A stretch of 64,000 bases of DNA, from NCBI GenBank assembly GCA_009691255.1, contig SHUT01000002.1, forward strand, positions 1-64,000. The letters run 5' to 3'. The position numbers and the translations under genes are program-made. Source of the stretch: Ilumatobacteraceae bacterium. GTDB taxonomy: Bacteria; Actinomycetota; Acidimicrobiia; Acidimicrobiales; Ilumatobacteraceae. Below, in pieces: positions 7,868-17,854 of the stretch. How positions within the stretch are numbered: position 1 is the first letter of the stretch; every line of letters begins with the position of its first letter. Under the pieces are notes generated by a model. The model was not told the DNA's origin, did not search any database, and saw only the letters and a program-made list of their open reading frames with translations.

Positions 7868-9463
7868 TCAAGAACGACGCTGTTCGGCTCGGCGCTCAGA
7901 ATCAAGGCGTTCTAGCTCTGGTGTCTCGGTTGTCATGTGAATCATTGCTGCCGCGATTGCCCTGTGTCCGGCAACGCTTGAGATCTGACGGTGCATCTCG
8001 AGTGAGACACGTCGGTACGAGGGGTGCCCTTGGGGCGATGACCGCAATTCCAGCATGTGCATGGCTTCCCGGGCATTGAATTGCATGACGTAGCGCATCC
8101 TGTAGGCCATCGAGACCGCATAGGGCGCTTGCAGACTGAAGTGTTCCCCTAGAGCCTCGTAGAGGCTTCTGGAGCGTTCCATGACCTCGTCGAACTGATC
8201 AGCACACCCTGCGTCTACAAGCAACTCAGGCCGCGTGAAACCGTGATACGGAGTCAGGGGTTGCCACTCAATGGTCAGCATCCGATGTCGCTGCATATCC
8301 CTAAAAGCGCCGTAATCGGACAGGATGTCAAAACGGTAGTCAGTTCGCTCAAAAGCTCGGCCTGGTCGATGACGCCTATTCTTGCGATCACCCACATAGG
8401 CCAGCAAAAGAGATGTCTTGTCTTGGGTAGACATTGCATCCACTAGAGCCATTATTTGCGATTCAGGAAGATGGGACTGGGCGTAACAGATCGCAGCGAT
8501 GACCTTATTCTCGCCATCGGGATCGAAGTCAACGAGGGTGACTTCGTCTGATTCGTCAGCAATCTGGTCACTAAATAGGTCATCTACCAATACTGCAGTG
8601 TCTTCGTGTGTATCGGAAATGTACTGAGACCATTCGCCACCGCGCTCAGGGATATCTACGCGTTTAAGAAAACTTGGCACCACTTTACGCAACTCCCCCA
8701 ACATCAAGTCGGCATAATGACGCGCTTCTGGCAATGGATGAGCGCGCATACGCAGAAGCAATTGCTCGTAGGCCTGTCCACTGCCATAGATGCCAACATT
8801 TGACAATGATGCTGCGGGCAAAGCACCGCGCACTGCGTCGAGGGCTTTAGCGCGAGTGGCTTGACGAAACACAAAATCGCTCACACCATCGACTTGGTGC
8901 ACTGATTGACGCACATGGTCGGTGACTTTATTGGCAAGTTCACTGTAAGAATCAAACATCCGATCCATGTCGCCCACGTATCGGTTGGCGAGTTTGCTCG
9001 CCAAGATATCGGGATCTCGGAAAAACCGATATCGCCCTCCGAGTCGTTCGTCATAGGAGATATAGCGAGTGCTCTGCTCGAGATAACTCATCAGGCGACC
9101 CCACTCCAGAATTTTTGTCAAAATATTCGACGCCTGCTCGCAGGCCAGATGTACGCCACCTAATTGCGCAACAGAGTCATCGCCGTATTCAAAAAAGACT
9201 TTTTCATATAATCCCTCAGCGCGTTCCAGGCCTATCGTTGCGTCGATGTTTGTGTCGCCGGTGATATCAAGATCTCCGACGAACTCATCTAGAAATAATC
9301 GTCGCAAGGTGCGTGGACTGCGACTGTATCGAGCAAATAGAGCACCCTTAACGACTTCAGGCAGATTGACAAGTGCAAAAACAGGCAGGTCTAAATTGGT
9401 GAAATAACGCCGAAGAATCTGCGCCTCAGGGTCAGTAAATTCTTCAGGAACGTAGACGGTCAC
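7868..9463 (-). CDS. ThyX-like (FAD-dependent thymidylate synthase family) tandem-duplicated protein
   Basis: 531 aa; N-half 'WGRLMSYLEQSTRY...LPAASLSNVGIYGSGQAYEQLLLRMRAHPLPEARHYADLM'; C-half 'FRDMQRHRMLTIEWQPLTPYHG...FNAREAMHMLELRSSPQGHPSYRRV'. Confidence 0.85.
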   Translation of the reverse strand: MTVYVPEEFTDPEAQILRRYFTNLDLPVFALVNLPEVVKGALFARYSRSPRTLRRLFLDEFVGDLDITGDTNIDATIGLERAEGLYEKVFFEYGDDSVAQLGGVHLACEQASNILTKILEWGRLMSYLEQSTRYISYDERLGGRYRFFRDPDILASKLANRYVGDMDRMFDSYSELANKVTDHVRQSVHQVDGVSDFVFRQATRAKALDAVRGALPAASLSNVGIYGSGQAYEQLLLRMRAHPLPEARHYADLMLGELRKVVPSFLKRVDIPERGGEWSQYISDTHEDTAVLVDDLFSDQIADESDEVTLVDFDPDGENKVIAAICYAQSHLPESQIMALVDAMSTQDKTSLLLAYVGDRKNRRHRPGRAFERTDYRFDILSDYGAFRDMQRHRMLTIEWQPLTPYHGFTRPELLVDAGCADQFDEVMERSRSLYEALGEHFSLQAPYAVSMAYRMRYVMQFNAREAMHMLELRSSPQGHPSYRRVSLEMHRQISSVAGHRAIAAAMIHMTTETPELERLDSERRAEQRRS

Positions 9464-9509
9464 GATTTATCAGCCTAGGAGTCCTAGGGTTGCCTACTGT
9501 GGATACCGC

Positions 9510-10709
9510 TCACAGAACGTTTGTGGATGAGTTCTCGCGCGAAAAAACTTCTGCTACGAGCGCTTGCCTTTGGGCAGAAGTCCAAAAGTCAATCGCCGTC
9601 ATCACCATCGCCTTGGCTGCGTCAAGGATTGCCTTATCAGCACTATGGCTGCGAGCGTATGTTGCAAAATCCTCTGTGTGAATTGCAGTGCCCTGGGGAG
9701 CGATGGCAATCATTGGATGGATTGACGGAACCAGGTGGCTGACATTGCCCATGTCGGTGCTCCCCACCACTGCATGGCCACACTCCCGTGGGTCTTGCAC
9801 GATTCGGCCAAGCATTGCTGAGTTCGTGACATACGACGCAACTAGAGGACCATTTGTCAGCATGTCGGCATAAGGACGATCATCCCATTGATGAGTCATA
9901 GTGCAACCACACGACAGCGCGCCAGCTTCAAGGCAGGCCAACACCCGACTCTTGAGTGGTTGCAAAGTAGCGATTGTGTCGGAGCGAACATACCAATCCA
10001 TTGATGACTCACGCGGAACTATGTTTGGTTTATCGCCTGCTGTCAGAAAGATTCCGTGCACTCGTTCTGTGGGGGCGATGTGTTGTCGGAGTGCAGCAAC
10101 TCCGATGTAGCCCATCACTGCTGCATCAAGAGCGTTTCTGCCGTACTGGGGTGCGGCGGCGGCGTGTGATGCGCGTCCTGTGTATTCAACCAGAAGTTGT
10201 TGAATCGCGATTGCATCGATTGTTGATAAGTCAGCATCAGCAGGATGAACCATCATGGCTACTGCCAAGCCATCAAAGGCCCCGTTACGACCCATTGATA
10301 TTTTTCCGCCGCCACCTTCTTCGGCGGGCGTGCCGAGCAGACGCACTGAACCACCTGCAGAGTCACAGACAGCAGTCGCAGCGAGTGCTGCCCCTATGCC
10401 GGCGGCGGCGATTACGTTATGACCACAACCGTGTCCGATGCCAGGTAGCGCATCGTATTCGCACACAATTGCAACGGTCGGTCCATTTCCATGCTCCGCT
10501 GCAAAACCAGTCGCGACTCCGTATGCGCCAATAGTCGTATCTAGTCCGTGCTTTGTTGCCGCGCGCGCCAGGCGCTCTGCGGCGTAATGCTCTTGAAAAT
10601 TGAGCTCTGGATGGTCGTGGATATCGTGACTTATCTCAATCAGTTCCGTCGCCATTAAGTCAACGACGGCGCACGCTTGCTGTTTTAAAATCTCTACGTC
10701 AGTTGTCAT
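9510..10709 (-). CDS. M20-family amidohydrolase (AbgA/AbgB-like peptidase)
   Basis: 'AIVCEYDALPGIGHGCGHNVIAAAGIGAALA', 'LLGTPAEEGGGGK', 'GSTDMGNVSHLVPSIHPMIAI'; ATG at 10709. Confidence 0.9.
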   Translation of the reverse strand: MTTDVEILKQQACAVVDLMATELIEISHDIHDHPELNFQEHYAAERLARAATKHGLDTTIGAYGVATGFAAEHGNGPTVAIVCEYDALPGIGHGCGHNVIAAAGIGAALAATAVCDSAGGSVRLLGTPAEEGGGGKISMGRNGAFDGLAVAMMVHPADADLSTIDAIAIQQLLVEYTGRASHAAAAPQYGRNALDAAVMGYIGVAALRQHIAPTERVHGIFLTAGDKPNIVPRESSMDWYVRSDTIATLQPLKSRVLACLEAGALSCGCTMTHQWDDRPYADMLTNGPLVASYVTNSAMLGRIVQDPRECGHAVVGSTDMGNVSHLVPSIHPMIAIAPQGTAIHTEDFATYARSHSADKAILDAAKAMVMTAIDFWTSAQRQALVAEVFSRENSSTNVL

Positions 10710-10741
10710 GGTTGGATCTCTCTTTTTGGGCACAGGATGAA

Positions 10742-11395
10742 CTAAAGAATAGAGCCTGACGCAATCAAGACGTGGCAAGCATCGGGGACAATCGTGAGAG
10801 TGATGCGCCTTACTTGGTCGAGGCGGCGTCCGTCAATCACAACGACTTGCTCTGCGGACACAGCTAAATCAAGATGCGTCGAACGCGAAACCAATATTTT
10901 TGGGTGTGGCAGATGATTGCCAAGTTTGGCTTTAGACCATCCAAATAGACGCTGTCGTGCATTCATTGTCGCTACTGACAGGACGTCAAGATGACCATCA
11001 TTTGGGTGAGCCCGAGATGCAATCTGGCGACCCCGCCGCATGCCCGTATTGGTGACTACTAACACGGGACCACGCAACCAACCTCCGCGTCGCCAGCTGT
11101 TGCGAATGAGGACGTCATTAACCGAGGTGAAACTGCTCTGCGAGTTTAGGTACGTCGCCACAACAGCAATTACGTCAATGGGCAGAATTCGTGCTGAACC
11201 ACCTATTGTCGGTGCGCGCGGGCTTCCCAATGCATCAAACAATGATCCACCTTCAAGTACAAAAAGGCTGGAGCCTTTTATATCCAGATGTCGCGCCATG
11301 TCGTAGTCCGAAGCAACCATCTGACACGGTGGGCATTCTGGTATTTCAGTTCCCCATTCAAAATTTTTTTTGATTGTCATTATTGTCTCCGACAC
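10742..11395 (-). CDS. diacylglycerol/lipid kinase C-terminal-domain-like protein lacking an evident kinase N-domain
   Basis: 217 aa; 'VLVVTNTGMRRGRQIASRAHPNDGHLDVLSV...VVIDGRRLDQ' resembles the YegS/DAGK C-terminal domain. Confidence 0.55.
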   Translation of the reverse strand: MSETIMTIKKNFEWGTEIPECPPCQMVASDYDMARHLDIKGSSLFVLEGGSLFDALGSPRAPTIGGSARILPIDVIAVVATYLNSQSSFTSVNDVLIRNSWRRGGWLRGPVLVVTNTGMRRGRQIASRAHPNDGHLDVLSVATMNARQRLFGWSKAKLGNHLPHPKILVSRSTHLDLAVSAEQVVVIDGRRLDQVRRITLTIVPDACHVLIASGSIL

Positions 11396-13972
11396 CTATG
11401 TCAGTTCGTCTGCTTCAGAACTCATCCCAGCAGCTACCACGCCACGATTCATCATGGTGACTGCTTGCGCTGCAGAGAGACGCAGTTTTTCATCAGGTGC
11501 CGCAGAAGCAATTTGATTTAAGAGATCTATTAGTTGCCGAACAGAGCGCACAAAATCTCCGGGTGTGAGGTCGGGGTGTAGAACTGTTGAAAGATTTTTG
11601 CCGTCTGCCCACTGCGAAACCTCAAAAGCTAAACCACCATCTGGCTTACGATACAGATTCATTGAGTGAGCACGTTGGATTTCGTGCAACCGCATGGTGA
11701 GTCGTTCTATTCGCTTGAATCTATTTGTCACAGTTTCGTTTGGCCATCTTACGGGCCCACCGTCGTCTGGTCCGCGTGTCTCAAAAACAACGGTTGACAG
11801 GACGGCGGCGAGGTCGACTGGCGATAACGAGTCAAGCATTCCGCTAGAAATAACTTCAACAATCAGCAGATCAGATTCATGAAATACCCGCGAGAGCAAC
11901 ACTCCCTTGTCGGTGAGTTTCCAGTCCTGGATATAGTCCAACGTTTCGAGTACCACTACAACTTCATCAAAGCGAGCACTTACCGAACCTGCGCGAGTTG
12001 TCATCCGCTGCTCCATTTGAGTTATCTCATTAAGTAGCCGTTGTTGACGTCTTTCTCGAGTGCTGCGCGGGTGTGTTTCGGGCGCGACATCGATCACAAC
12101 GGTTTCTTCTATGAATTCCTCAAAAACTTTGGCCTTGTTTAACCTCTTGGCAGTTTCTCGCAAGAACTCTGTTTGGGTTGGTTCATAGGGCACTGGCAGA
12201 TCGATACCGCCAGAGCGTCGCGGCAGAGTTTGAAAATCTGTCGCCGTGAGTTGCAACACCTTGCGCGATGCCGTGACAACAGTTAGTCGGGTCCCTGATT
12301 TTCTGGTGGCAGTAGCGATGATGGCTCCCCGACCACGCAATGGTGCTGACTCAAAAAGAACGACGTCCCCAGGCCGCAGACCACGCAGTGCAATCTCTAG
12401 CTCAGTCCCTGAGATCGAAATCGGAAGAGATTCACCAACATCGTCCAAGACTCCAGAGTCAAGTCTGGAGAGTTCAAGAGCTGCCAGCTTCTTGCTCTGC
12501 AGGTTTGCCTCTGACAGCACGACATCTTTGTCGGCCTGAAACTGAGCAAACGAGAGATTTAGTACGTGATGTGTGCCCTGGCGAGTATGCGCCCGAACCA
12601 AATTGACAGCCATATTAAAAGTGGGTCGAAATGCTGATGAAAGGCGAAAACTGCGGCTCAGCGCTAGTGCAACAATCTGATCAAATGTAATAAACGGATT
12701 CCATAAAGTGACGGCGTGTCCAATGTCATCAAGACCACGCCGACCTGCGCGTCCAGTCAATTGGGCGAATTCACTCGCCTTTAAAAGCATGTGATTTTCG
12801 CCTGTAAATTTCATCAATTTTTCAATAACAACAGCCCTTGCTGGCATGTTGATACCAACCGCCAGTGTCTCTGTTGCAAAGACCACCTTGACAAGACCCT
12901 CGACAAAGCATTGCTCGATTGCTTCTTTGAACATCGGGATCATTCCAGCGTGGTGGCACGAGATCCCTGCCCCTGCTTGTTCAAGGAAGTCGTCATAACG
13001 AAGCGCAATGCGGTCGTCAGTAGTCAAGTCAGATGTTTTGTCATTAATGATTTGGACAATCCGTGCTTCCTCTTCTGGATCAGTCAAGACGATTCCGTCG
13101 CGAATACAGGCGTTGACTGCGTCCTCGCATTGGGCACGGCTAAAGATAAACACGATGGCTGGCAAGAGGTCTTCGCTCGACAATAGATCTACTAGATCGG
13201 GTCGTGAGGGCGTATAGAACCGTTTCCGGTTGCCTCTACTCCGAACTTTTGAGGAGCGAGCGACTGTGCGATCAGAATCGAGCAAACGACGAACTGAACC
13301 ATTTGCTTCACCATTGACGACTGTGTCATACATCGATAGGCGACTCGTAGTGGAGTCGCCAAGCGCAAAGTGGTTCACGAGTTCGACTGGCCGTTTGTTT
13401 TCTACGATGACATCGGTACGACCTCGCACCGTGGTCAGCCATGTTCCGACTTCGTCAGCATTAGACACTGTTGCCGACAAACAGACCAGTTGCACATCAA
13501 GAGGTAATTGAATAATTACTTCTTCCCAAACGGGACCCCGATATGTGTCTTGCAAGAAATGAACTTCGTCAAGGATGACGACTCCTAGTCGGTCGAGTCT
13601 AGGTGACGAAGAATAGATCATGTTGCGAAGAACTTCAGTCGTCATTACGACTATGGGCGCTTCTGAATTGATTGCGTTGTCTCCGGTGACTAATCCAACA
13701 CTGTCGGCGCCATAGAGATCACACAGATCCCGAAACTTCTGATTTGAGAGCGCTTTGATGGGCGCCGTATAGAAAGAACGCTGCTCAGAGGCCATTGCTT
13801 GGTTGATTGCATACTCGGCGACCAATGTTTTTCCCGAACCAGTTGGGGCGGCAACAAGGACGGACGCGCCAGCATCCAGAGAGTTCATTGCATCTATCTG
13901 AAACCGATCTGGAGCGTACTTAAGTCGACTAATGAATTGATCCCGAACAGCACTAGTCGATAGATCGGTCAT
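11396..13972 (-). CDS. helY: DEAD/DEAH-box helicase, HelY/Ski2/Mtr4-like
   Basis: 'VLVAAPTGSGKTLVAEYAI', 'VVILDEVHFLQD', 'LVCLSATVSNADEVG', 'QLTGRAGRRGLDDIGHAV'; ATG at 13972 overlaps tatC stop by 4 bp. Confidence 0.92.
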   Translation of the reverse strand: MTDLSTSAVRDQFISRLKYAPDRFQIDAMNSLDAGASVLVAAPTGSGKTLVAEYAINQAMASEQRSFYTAPIKALSNQKFRDLCDLYGADSVGLVTGDNAINSEAPIVVMTTEVLRNMIYSSSPRLDRLGVVILDEVHFLQDTYRGPVWEEVIIQLPLDVQLVCLSATVSNADEVGTWLTTVRGRTDVIVENKRPVELVNHFALGDSTTSRLSMYDTVVNGEANGSVRRLLDSDRTVARSSKVRSRGNRKRFYTPSRPDLVDLLSSEDLLPAIVFIFSRAQCEDAVNACIRDGIVLTDPEEEARIVQIINDKTSDLTTDDRIALRYDDFLEQAGAGISCHHAGMIPMFKEAIEQCFVEGLVKVVFATETLAVGINMPARAVVIEKLMKFTGENHMLLKASEFAQLTGRAGRRGLDDIGHAVTLWNPFITFDQIVALALSRSFRLSSAFRPTFNMAVNLVRAHTRQGTHHVLNLSFAQFQADKDVVLSEANLQSKKLAALELSRLDSGVLDDVGESLPISISGTELEIALRGLRPGDVVLFESAPLRGRGAIIATATRKSGTRLTVVTASRKVLQLTATDFQTLPRRSGGIDLPVPYEPTQTEFLRETAKRLNKAKVFEEFIEETVVIDVAPETHPRSTRERRQQRLLNEITQMEQRMTTRAGSVSARFDEVVVVLETLDYIQDWKLTDKGVLLSRVFHESDLLIVEVISSGMLDSLSPVDLAAVLSTVVFETRGPDDGGPVRWPNETVTNRFKRIERLTMRLHEIQRAHSMNLYRKPDGGLAFEVSQWADGKNLSTVLHPDLTPGDFVRSVRQLIDLLNQIASAAPDEKLRLSAAQAVTMMNRGVVAAGMSSEADELT

Positions 13973-14742
13973 GCCGATGCTGACTGACGACGCCGAACAA
14001 GAAGCCATCCGATGAATACAGCGATGGCAAATAAAAGAGTCATTGGAATTGCCAACGCCAACATACTTATCGGGTCTCCACTCGGAGTAATAACAGCCGC
14101 TGTAAGAAAAATAAACATGATCGCATTGCGCCAATTCTTGACAAGTCTACGTGGCGTGACGATTCCGACTAGTTGTAAGAAGACAATAAGCACCGGCGAC
14201 AAGAAGCCGATTCCATACGCCAGAGCCATTAGCGAAACAAGGCTGATGTATTTCGTAATTTGGTACGCCTGTGTGACGTCAGGACCTGACCAAGAGATAA
14301 GAAACTCGAGCGCTTTGTCAAGTGTCCAATAGGCCATGTATCCGCCAGTGGCAAACAATACGAGCGACGATGCAATAAACGGAATTGCATATTGTTTTTC
14401 GCGTCTTTCAAGTGCTGGAACAATAAATTTCCAGATTTGCCACAAGATTACAGGTAGGGCCAAAATCAACCCGCCGTAGGTTGCGATCTTCATGCGCGCA
14501 GTTAGGCCGTCTAGTGGACCTAATGTGAACAAACTTCCATCACAATTAAAGTCGGCGCGCTTTGCGCATACATCGCGATAGGGCCTCGTCAGTAGTCGAA
14601 GTACCGGCTCGTACATCAGCAACAATGTGATGGCACCGATTGCCACTGCGAGCAAAGAACGGAAAATACGCTTTCGTAGTTCTCCGAGATGCTGCACCAT
14701 GGTCATCTCTTGACCCACAACGGGTGGTTGTTTAAAACGCAT
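13969..14742 (-). CDS. tatC: twin-arginine translocase subunit TatC
   Basis: 257 aa; 'MVQHLGELRKRIFRSLLAV', multiple TM helices, 'FIFLTAAVITPSGDPISMLALAIPMTLLF'. Confidence 0.95.
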   Translation of the reverse strand: MRFKQPPVVGQEMTMVQHLGELRKRIFRSLLAVAIGAITLLLMYEPVLRLLTRPYRDVCAKRADFNCDGSLFTLGPLDGLTARMKIATYGGLILALPVILWQIWKFIVPALERREKQYAIPFIASSLVLFATGGYMAYWTLDKALEFLISWSGPDVTQAYQITKYISLVSLMALAYGIGFLSPVLIVFLQLVGIVTPRRLVKNWRNAIMFIFLTAAVITPSGDPISMLALAIPMTLLFAIAVFIGWLLVRRRQSASA

Positions 14743-15100
14743 CAGGGTCCTTGGGACTATCTGGCAGCAGTGGTGATTCTTGCTCGTCAGAGGTCAACGA
14801 GTCTTTCGCGTACCCCGCCTTTTCGGGTCGCATCGGAGGCGATGGTTCGGGATCAACTTCACCAAAACCATGCTTGATTGTGTTGGCGGTGCCACGCAAT
14901 TCTTCAAGGGGCTCCTTGAATGTCTCGCGCATCTCGGCCTCAAAGCCATTTGCCATTCGACGCACTTCGCTGTAGACCCGCCCAACCTTGCGAATTACGC
15001 CCGGTAAGCGGTCAGGACCCAACACAACGAGGCCCAAAATGAGCAAAAAGATGATCTCACTGCTCGAAAGGTTGAACACGTCTACAAGTGTAGGACTCAT
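14732..15100 (-). CDS. Sec-independent translocase TatA/TatB-type subunit
   Basis: 122 aa; 'SSSEIIFLLILGLVVLGPDRLPGVIRKVGRVYSEVRRMANGFEAEMRE'; upstream of and overlapping tatC. Confidence 0.88.
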   Translation of the reverse strand: MSPTLVDVFNLSSSEIIFLLILGLVVLGPDRLPGVIRKVGRVYSEVRRMANGFEAEMRETFKEPLEELRGTANTIKHGFGEVDPEPSPPMRPEKAGYAKDSLTSDEQESPLLPDSPKDPDAF

Positions 15101-15116
15101 CCCCTACGCTGGCGCG

Positions 15117-15842
15117 GTGCAGCAGCGACTTCCTTCTCTCTTGAACCCGCCGATTGCTTTTGCGCATCGTGGCGCGCGTGCTCATTTACCTGAAAACACT
15201 TTGCCGGCATTCTCCCTGGGCTTGCGCCTTGGGGCTACTGGACTTGAGAGCGATGTATGGGTTACAGCAGACGGTGTACTCGTGCTTGATCATGATGGCG
15301 TCGTTCGGTCGGGCCTTCGCAAGAAACCAATCAGTGAAATTATGGCCAAGCATCTGCCGGCACACATTCCGACCTTTGAATCTTTTATTGAAACCGCTGG
15401 CACTGACCTTCACATAAGTCTTGATATTAAAGATTTGCGCGCTTTTGACGGAGTAAACACGACCGCTAGCAATGCTGGTTTCCCTCTAGATCGCTTATGG
15501 CTTTGCCATCCAGAGTGGCAAGAACTTGCCAGTAGACGCAGTGCCTACCCTGATGTACGCCTTGTTGACTCGACACGCCTCGCAAAAATAACCGAAGGCC
15601 CTGAGCGTCGTGCTGCTTCGCTGCGCGAAGTCGGAATAGATTGCCTAAACATGCATCACAGCGATTGGAGCGGTGGTCTGACAACACTTATACATCGATT
15701 TGAGCGATTTGCTTTTGGTTGGGACATGCAATTTGATCAAGTACTCGACAATGGTTTTAGGATGGGATTGGATGGCGTATATAGCGACCATGTCGATCGA
15801 ATGATGGATTCATATGTTCGACAGATTGCCCCGTTGGAGTGA
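15117..15842 (+). CDS. glycerophosphodiester phosphodiesterase (GDPD family)
   Basis: 'AFAHRGARAHLPENTLPAFSLGLRLGATGLESDVWVTADGVLVLDHDGV'; start uncertain (GTG 15117 or TTG 15141). Confidence 0.9.
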   Translation: MQQRLPSLLNPPIAFAHRGARAHLPENTLPAFSLGLRLGATGLESDVWVTADGVLVLDHDGVVRSGLRKKPISEIMAKHLPAHIPTFESFIETAGTDLHISLDIKDLRAFDGVNTTASNAGFPLDRLWLCHPEWQELASRRSAYPDVRLVDSTRLAKITEGPERRAASLREVGIDCLNMHHSDWSGGLTTLIHRFERFAFGWDMQFDQVLDNGFRMGLDGVYSDHVDRMMDSYVRQIAPLE

Positions 15843-15848
15843 AGTGCC

Positions 15849-16463
15849 CTACAAAAATCTCCAACTGTCAAATGGCCATAAGACTACAAAGGCCCTGCCC
15901 ACGACCAACTGCGTGCTGATGGCTCCAAATGAACGGCTATCAAACGACTCTGGTCTATTGTCTCCCATGACAAATATTTGACCAGCCAGAATTGTGATCG
16001 CCGTCATGTTTGGCTGTCGGCATCTATCTTCAAGGACGACTTGTGAGAGGTTCCCTGCATCAAGGTATGGTTCGTCAAGAGGTGTCCCGTTGACGTACAC
16101 AACACACGACTGGATCTCTATCTTGTCGCCAGCGAGACCGATTACTCGCTTAATCAGATCATCGTGCACAACTGACGCCCCCTGGCTAGCCACTCTGTCA
16201 AACACAATGACGTCCCCGTGTCTTATGTCGTGCAGGCGATAACTCAATTTGCTAACAAGAACTCGATCCTTCTCAAAAAGCGTACTTTCCATTGATGGGC
16301 CAGATATGTAGTACTGCTGTAGTACGTATGTGCGAACTAACAGAGCAGCCCCAAAAGCAATAAAAATAACGACAGCCCAATCTCTAAGGAGTTTGCCTAT
16401 TGGTTGACTGCGCGGTTCGTTGCCAGGCAAATCATCGGGTTCTATAGGGGACACAACATGCAA
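15849..16463 (-). CDS. lepB: signal peptidase I
   Basis: 204 aa; 'YYISGPSMESTLFEKDRVLVSKLSYR', 'HDDLIKRVIGLAGDKIEI', 'IFVMGDNRPESFDSR'. Confidence 0.95.
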   Translation of the reverse strand: MHVVSPIEPDDLPGNEPRSQPIGKLLRDWAVVIFIAFGAALLVRTYVLQQYYISGPSMESTLFEKDRVLVSKLSYRLHDIRHGDVIVFDRVASQGASVVHDDLIKRVIGLAGDKIEIQSCVVYVNGTPLDEPYLDAGNLSQVVLEDRCRQPNMTAITILAGQIFVMGDNRPESFDSRSFGAISTQLVVGRAFVVLWPFDSWRFL

Positions 16464-16489
16464 TTCTAGTCCAGAATCTAAGAACTTGG

Positions 16490-17848
16490 CTATAAACCTG
16501 CAATAAGTCGTTCAACTCTTTCGTCCACTGCTACAAACGGGTCTTTGCACAGCACTGTGCGTTGTTGCTGGTCGTTAAGTTTGAGATGAACCCAATCAAC
16601 GGTGTAATCGCGCTTTTTCGTTTTAGCTGCCTTGATGAAAGAACCACGCAAGTGTGCACGAGTGCTTGACGGGGCGTCAGTCATAGCTCGGGCAATATCA
16701 TCATCAGAGCAAATGCGTTCAACCAGTCCTTTATTTTGCATCTTATAGAACACGCCTCGTTGTGTATTGATGTCATGGTATTGCAAGTCTAAAAGTTGCA
16801 CTCTCGCGTCATCAAGCGACAGGTTGTGACGACTACGGAATGCCTCAATTAGTTTTAACTTGATGACCCAGTCAACTTCCCTATCAAGTTTAAGAGGGTC
16901 ATTCTCGATAGTAGAAATACAGTGTTCCCACATTCCAAGTGCTTTATTTTCGAACTCTGAAAACCCGTTGGTCTCTGCATATTGCAGAGCCGCATTCAGG
17001 TATTCGCGCTGGATGTCAACGGCTCTCACTTCTCGTCCGCTCTCTAGCCGCACAGTTCTTCGACAGGCGATGTCTGAACTGATCTCACGTATCGCTCGAA
17101 TCGGGTTCTCGAGTGTCATATCGCGCAGAATCACAGTTTCATCTTCCATCATCCGTAGCACGCAAGCAGCACTGCCGAGTTTAACAAAAGTCGTGTATTC
17201 GCTCATATTTGAATCACCGACGATGACATGGAGTCTTCTGTATAACTCTGCGTCGGAATGTGGTTCGTCGCGGGTGTTAATGATCGGACGCGATCGGGTT
17301 GTCGCAGACGACACGCTTTCCCAAATGTGTTCTGCCCTTTGAGACATTGCATAGAAAGCACCACGGGGAGATTGCTGCACTTTGCCAGCACCAGTGAAAA
17401 TCTGGCGACTAACCAAGAACGGAATAAAGACATCGTCGTAGCGAAGACTCGCTTCTGTGCGATGCACTAGGTAGTTCTCATGGCAACCGTAACTATTGCC
17501 AGCAGAGTCAGTATTGTTTTTAAATAAGTAAATCGTGCCGCGTATGCCTTCATCTTGAAGTCGCTCTTCGGCGGTCTGAACTAGGTCTTGCAACAAGCGT
17601 TCTCCGGCTTTATCGTGTACAACGACATCGTAGATGGAGTCGCATTCAGGTGTTGCGTACTCAGGGTGTGAGCCCACATCAAGATACAAGCGAGCGCCAT
17701 TTTCTAGAAAGACATTAGAACTGCGACCCCATGACACTACTTTTCTAAAAAGGTAACGCGCAACCTCGTCTGGAGTAAGACGCCGTTGTCCGCGCAACGT
17801 ACATGTGATGCCGTATTCGTTTTCTAAACCGAAGATCCGACGTTCCAT
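16490..17848 (-). CDS. pafA: Pup--protein ligase PafA
   Basis: 452 aa; '[18 protein letters not shown]', '[19 protein letters not shown]'; next to prcA. Confidence 0.95.
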   Translation of the reverse strand: MERRIFGLENEYGITCTLRGQRRLTPDEVARYLFRKVVSWGRSSNVFLENGARLYLDVGSHPEYATPECDSIYDVVVHDKAGERLLQDLVQTAEERLQDEGIRGTIYLFKNNTDSAGNSYGCHENYLVHRTEASLRYDDVFIPFLVSRQIFTGAGKVQQSPRGAFYAMSQRAEHIWESVSSATTRSRPIINTRDEPHSDAELYRRLHVIVGDSNMSEYTTFVKLGSAACVLRMMEDETVILRDMTLENPIRAIREISSDIACRRTVRLESGREVRAVDIQREYLNAALQYAETNGFSEFENKALGMWEHCISTIENDPLKLDREVDWVIKLKLIEAFRSRHNLSLDDARVQLLDLQYHDINTQRGVFYKMQNKGLVERICSDDDIARAMTDAPSSTRAHLRGSFIKAAKTKKRDYTVDWVHLKLNDQQQRTVLCKDPFVAVDERVERLIAGL

Positions 17849-17854
17849 CGAACG

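Noticed and set aside
9974-10534. 186-aa plus-strand ORF
   Set aside because: Lies wholly antisense to the well-supported M20 amidohydrolase and has an Arg/Leu/His-rich, non-protein-like composition.
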